Assembly: GCF_901933205.1 (NCBI RefSeq)
Contig: NC_044574.1
Location: 23,917,733-23,981,732, forward strand
Direction of reading: 5' to 3'
DNA: 64,000 bases
DNA from: Camarhynchus parvulus
Taxonomy: Eukaryota > Chordata > Aves > Passeriformes > Thraupidae
Part shown: one piece after another, positions 61,171 to 64,000 of the stretch
Numbering within the stretch: position 1 is the first letter of the stretch
Layout of the letters: every line of letters begins with the position of its first letter
Position numbers and translations under genes: made by a program
The notes under the pieces: generated by a model
The model's database searches: none
Seen by the model: only the letters and a program-made list of their open reading frames with translations
What the model was told of the DNA's origin: nothing

Positions 61171-64000
61171 ATAAGAAGTTCAGTAAACTGAAGGATTCCA
61201 GGGATAACATTTGAAAACAGCAGACAGAAAAACATTGCTACTGATGAAGTGATAATGCTAGGCAGCTGAAATGTAAACTTGACCTTATCATTGCATTAAC
61301 CTTTACTATAAATGACAGGGTCTTTCTTGGTTTGGGGAGGGCAGCTGGCTTCCAGGAAGAGCTCATTTTGTAGCCATGAAAAATGTAGGTTGCCTACTGG
61401 AATAACTGCTAGATTTGCTTTTAGATGCTGGAGTCCTTCTGCAAGTTCAGCTGTGACTTGCATTATATTGGTTTAATGACACTGAGGTGAGTGAGTGTTT
61501 CAGAAATGGCAAGCTTTTGAAGAATAATCTCTAACTATTTATAAATATCAGAAAATATAATAGTTTAACAAACCAATCCCATTTGCCATGTAGCTTAAAT
61601 TTCCACTTAATGAAGTGAAGGATCAGTGCCTTCCTTGAGCTGCTGTCTTGGAAACAAAGAACCTCCTGAGCAATGATTTATATTCTTCAAAACAAATCCC
61701 ACTGTTGAAGCTTATGACTTCTCTTCGTAGTTGGGCAAATACCACATGCTCTGGAGACATGTACCATCTTCAGGAGTTTTCAATGAAGGAGTTGGATGCC
61801 CTGAGTCTGTGAATGTGTCACCTGTGTCCTGTGGGAAATGTGGCACTGTTGCAGTTTTATCCAGGCACCTGCAATTTTTGTGTGACTTCTATTGCAATAT
61901 TTATTAGTTTGCAATGAGGATATAAAGAGAAGCACTGAGCTGGTGTACTGAAAGTGTTTAGGCCAACACACATAAAATATGCAGGGCTACAACTGTCCAT
62001 GTCTTGAAGCTAAATAAGTATCAGCTTTTGTCCTTAGCAAGGAAAACTAGACCTGAGGTTATGGCTGCTTTCAGCCACCCTGAATTTGGCATTCCTGCAA
62101 ATGACAGCCCCAGCTTTCATATTAGCTGGAGTGGGCAACTGACCTGGCTAAAAAATACCCTTTTTCTTCCAGCATGAAAAGAAATGCAGGCAGGAGAGAA
62201 GGAAGAGGCTCATCAAGGTGGGAAAAGAGATGTCATTCCATCAGTTTAAAATAGTTTTGAAACTGCAGCCACAGAATTTAAACTTAGATGCACTCCTTAA
62301 GGTATTGGCCAAAAGCAAAGGACACAGGAATCCGGGAAAGTCTCAACCTTAAATCTTTCGTTTAAAGGTTGTCTGTGTTTAAAATTATACTTAGTAATAT
62401 TCTCACTCCCTAATTCTGGAAAGCCTCTCACAGGTTGGAGTCTGCAGGTCTGCACTATAAATACTCTCTCTGATCCCCAACTGTCTTTTTCAGTGACATG
62501 TAGCCTCTGCTGCAGGGAACAGCAAGATCAATGTTGACAACCAGATAACAGCAGCACTGGAAGTGTGAAAAGGGAGGGTACCTTCCCAAAAGCTCTTAAC
62601 CTGAGAAGTCCTGGGGTGGCAAGCACGAAGAATTTTCACAGTATAGTCAGACCAACAGATTGGCCACCTCAAAATGGTCCAGGGAAGCTCAACCTTCTTT
62701 GACCTTCTCTTGTGAAAAGAGAGCAAGCCACATTCTGTTGTGACCCCTTGGGCTGAAGATGGTGGCAGAAGAATGCTGTCTCTAATCCCCTCCCTGGCTG
62801 CAAACCAACTTGGTGAAGTCCCTTGCAGTTAATGTCTGCTAGCAACTGTTCATACTGTTTCTATGCTGAAAACCTTTCCGGCTACTCTTAAGTGGATTTA
62901 TTTTAGATGATGTGCATGTTGCTAGCAGGAGCCTACGTGCTGATTGCAGATGATGGAACGTGTCTTGCTCCAAAGATCACATTGCAGTTGTTTCCCTGAC
63001 TTAAAGCAAACAAGCAAAAAGGCAAACTAATGGAAAACTGGTGCCTTGAAGATCTGTGCAAAGTGATTTCTTTAGTTTAAGAGCCCAATAAAATTATATA
63101 GTCTGATGATGTGGTCAAGAATTAATAGAGGCCTGAAATACCTGACACCGAATTCTCCTTGTCTCTGCATTCCTCACTGCTCCTGGATTAAAGCCACTTG
63201 CTTCCTGCTTGGCATGGTACTTTCCAATTGTAATGCATTTCCTCTTAAATGTCCAGAGGTCTAATGATACTATTGTAAACCTGTTAAAATTAATGCTGCA
63301 GAGGAAACAGCTTAGTTAATTGCTTATGGAAAATACAGAGATAGGCTGAACTATCTGACTGAGGGACATCAAAACCATTAACTATTAACCTTTTGAAAGC
63401 TGAAAAGCCTTGTGATATCATGTGCAAATCTGCCCCACAGCTTAGTAGGAGAATTGCACATTCATTTATGGACAAGCAATAGAACTAATGGTCTAGAAAA
63501 TTATAATAGCAATACAAAGGCAATCCTCAGCTCTTTGGAGTGGTGTCCTTCTGTTAAAGTCCTCACTATTGCTGGGTATTTGTTTGTTTCTGCCTCCTCA
63601 TTTTCATGTGGGAAGCATTATTACTTAAATGGCAAATGTCTTTTTCTTTGGAGTAATAGTGCATGCTGATTTATTACTGCATGGTGTGTGAAAGGGAGTT
63701 TTCTTTTCAGGCTTTTCAATAAGGGGAGAGTATTGAACTTGCTAAATGTGTGCATGCATCCAAGTGTGTACTGAGTTCAGCTCAGCTTTTTTCAGTTCAT
63801 TCTGTTACACTATTTCATTACCTCGGCTTTTCTCCTTTGAACTGTAGTAGTTCTCATGCACAATTTAAAACCAAGCTTGTGTTACCCCATAAGGCCAATG
63901 GTAAACATGATGCTTCCCCCCTTCTCCTTTCTCTTCTTTTTTAGTCATAATGTTGGTATTATTTGGTCTCCTTTTACTGCTAAAGAGATGTTACTTGACT

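Larger units (their letters stand above)
54008..64000 (+). other. LIMCH1: LIMCH1 intron downstream of exon B (runs off the window)
   Basis: Begins with the consensus donor GTGAGT. The next canonical CH-domain exon was not found, so the intron is at least 9,993 bp if no exon was missed. It holds an inverted repeat at 54901-54927, a candidate alternative terminal exon at 57692-57871, a small tandem duplication at 58223, a T13 run near 60976 and a T34 run at 61135. Otherwise I see nothing in it beyond chance-length open frames. Confidence 0.75.

Noticed and set aside
54008..64000. Search for the next LIMCH1 CH-domain exon (expected DNI ... start)
   Set aside because: No GAT/GAC-AAT/AAC-AT sequence after an AG with the expected Leu-Phe-Leu-Arg-Gly continuation was seen by eye, so it is not claimed.

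Overview
The window looks like AT-rich intronic or intergenic DNA from a bird. Three things support this. There are two short exons of a vertebrate gene with canonical GT-AG splice sites. There is a chicken-repeat-1 (CR1) type LINE 3' end at about 50475-50643. There is a diverged endogenous-retrovirus LTR of a type I recognise from avian genomes at about 33543-33935. I see no bacterial-type operons, no CRISPR array, no tRNA or rRNA genes and no continuous large ORFs. Nearly all open frames are of the length expected by chance in 64 kb of AT-rich sequence.

The only protein-coding sequence I can identify with confidence is on the + strand: exons 42752-42822 (71 nt) and 53938-54007 (70 nt). Spliced, they give 47 codons in one frame across an 11,115-bp intron. 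The peptide runs from [12 protein letters not shown] through [17 protein letters not shown] to [14 protein letters not shown]. This is the first part of the calponin-homology (CH) domain of LIMCH1 (LIM and calponin homology domains 1). It matches LIMCH1 as I remember it better than the paralogue LMO7. The next exon of the CH domain (expected to begin DNI) was not found, so it probably lies beyond 64000. The first coding exon was not found in the 42.7 kb upstream either.

Layout: 1-42751 is upstream sequence, probably the long 5' intron of LIMCH1, with an AT microsatellite near 2.6 kb, a GC/CpG-richer patch near 23.6-24.2 kb, and an LTR fragment near 33.5 kb. Next come exon A (42752-42822), the 11.1-kb intron with a locally duplicated, coding-like decayed stretch (43130-43730) and a CR1 tail, and exon B (53938-54007). 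The final 10 kb is intron with a T34 run at 61135-61168.

The most interesting observation is an exon-like segment at 57692-57871. It has a strong splice acceptor, 59 open codons in the phase that exon B would require, and a stop codon overlapping an AATAAA signal. It could be an unannotated alternative terminal exon that truncates the LIMCH1 CH domain, or a chance or decayed sequence. I did not find convincing evidence of a new biological system; the remaining findings are modest.
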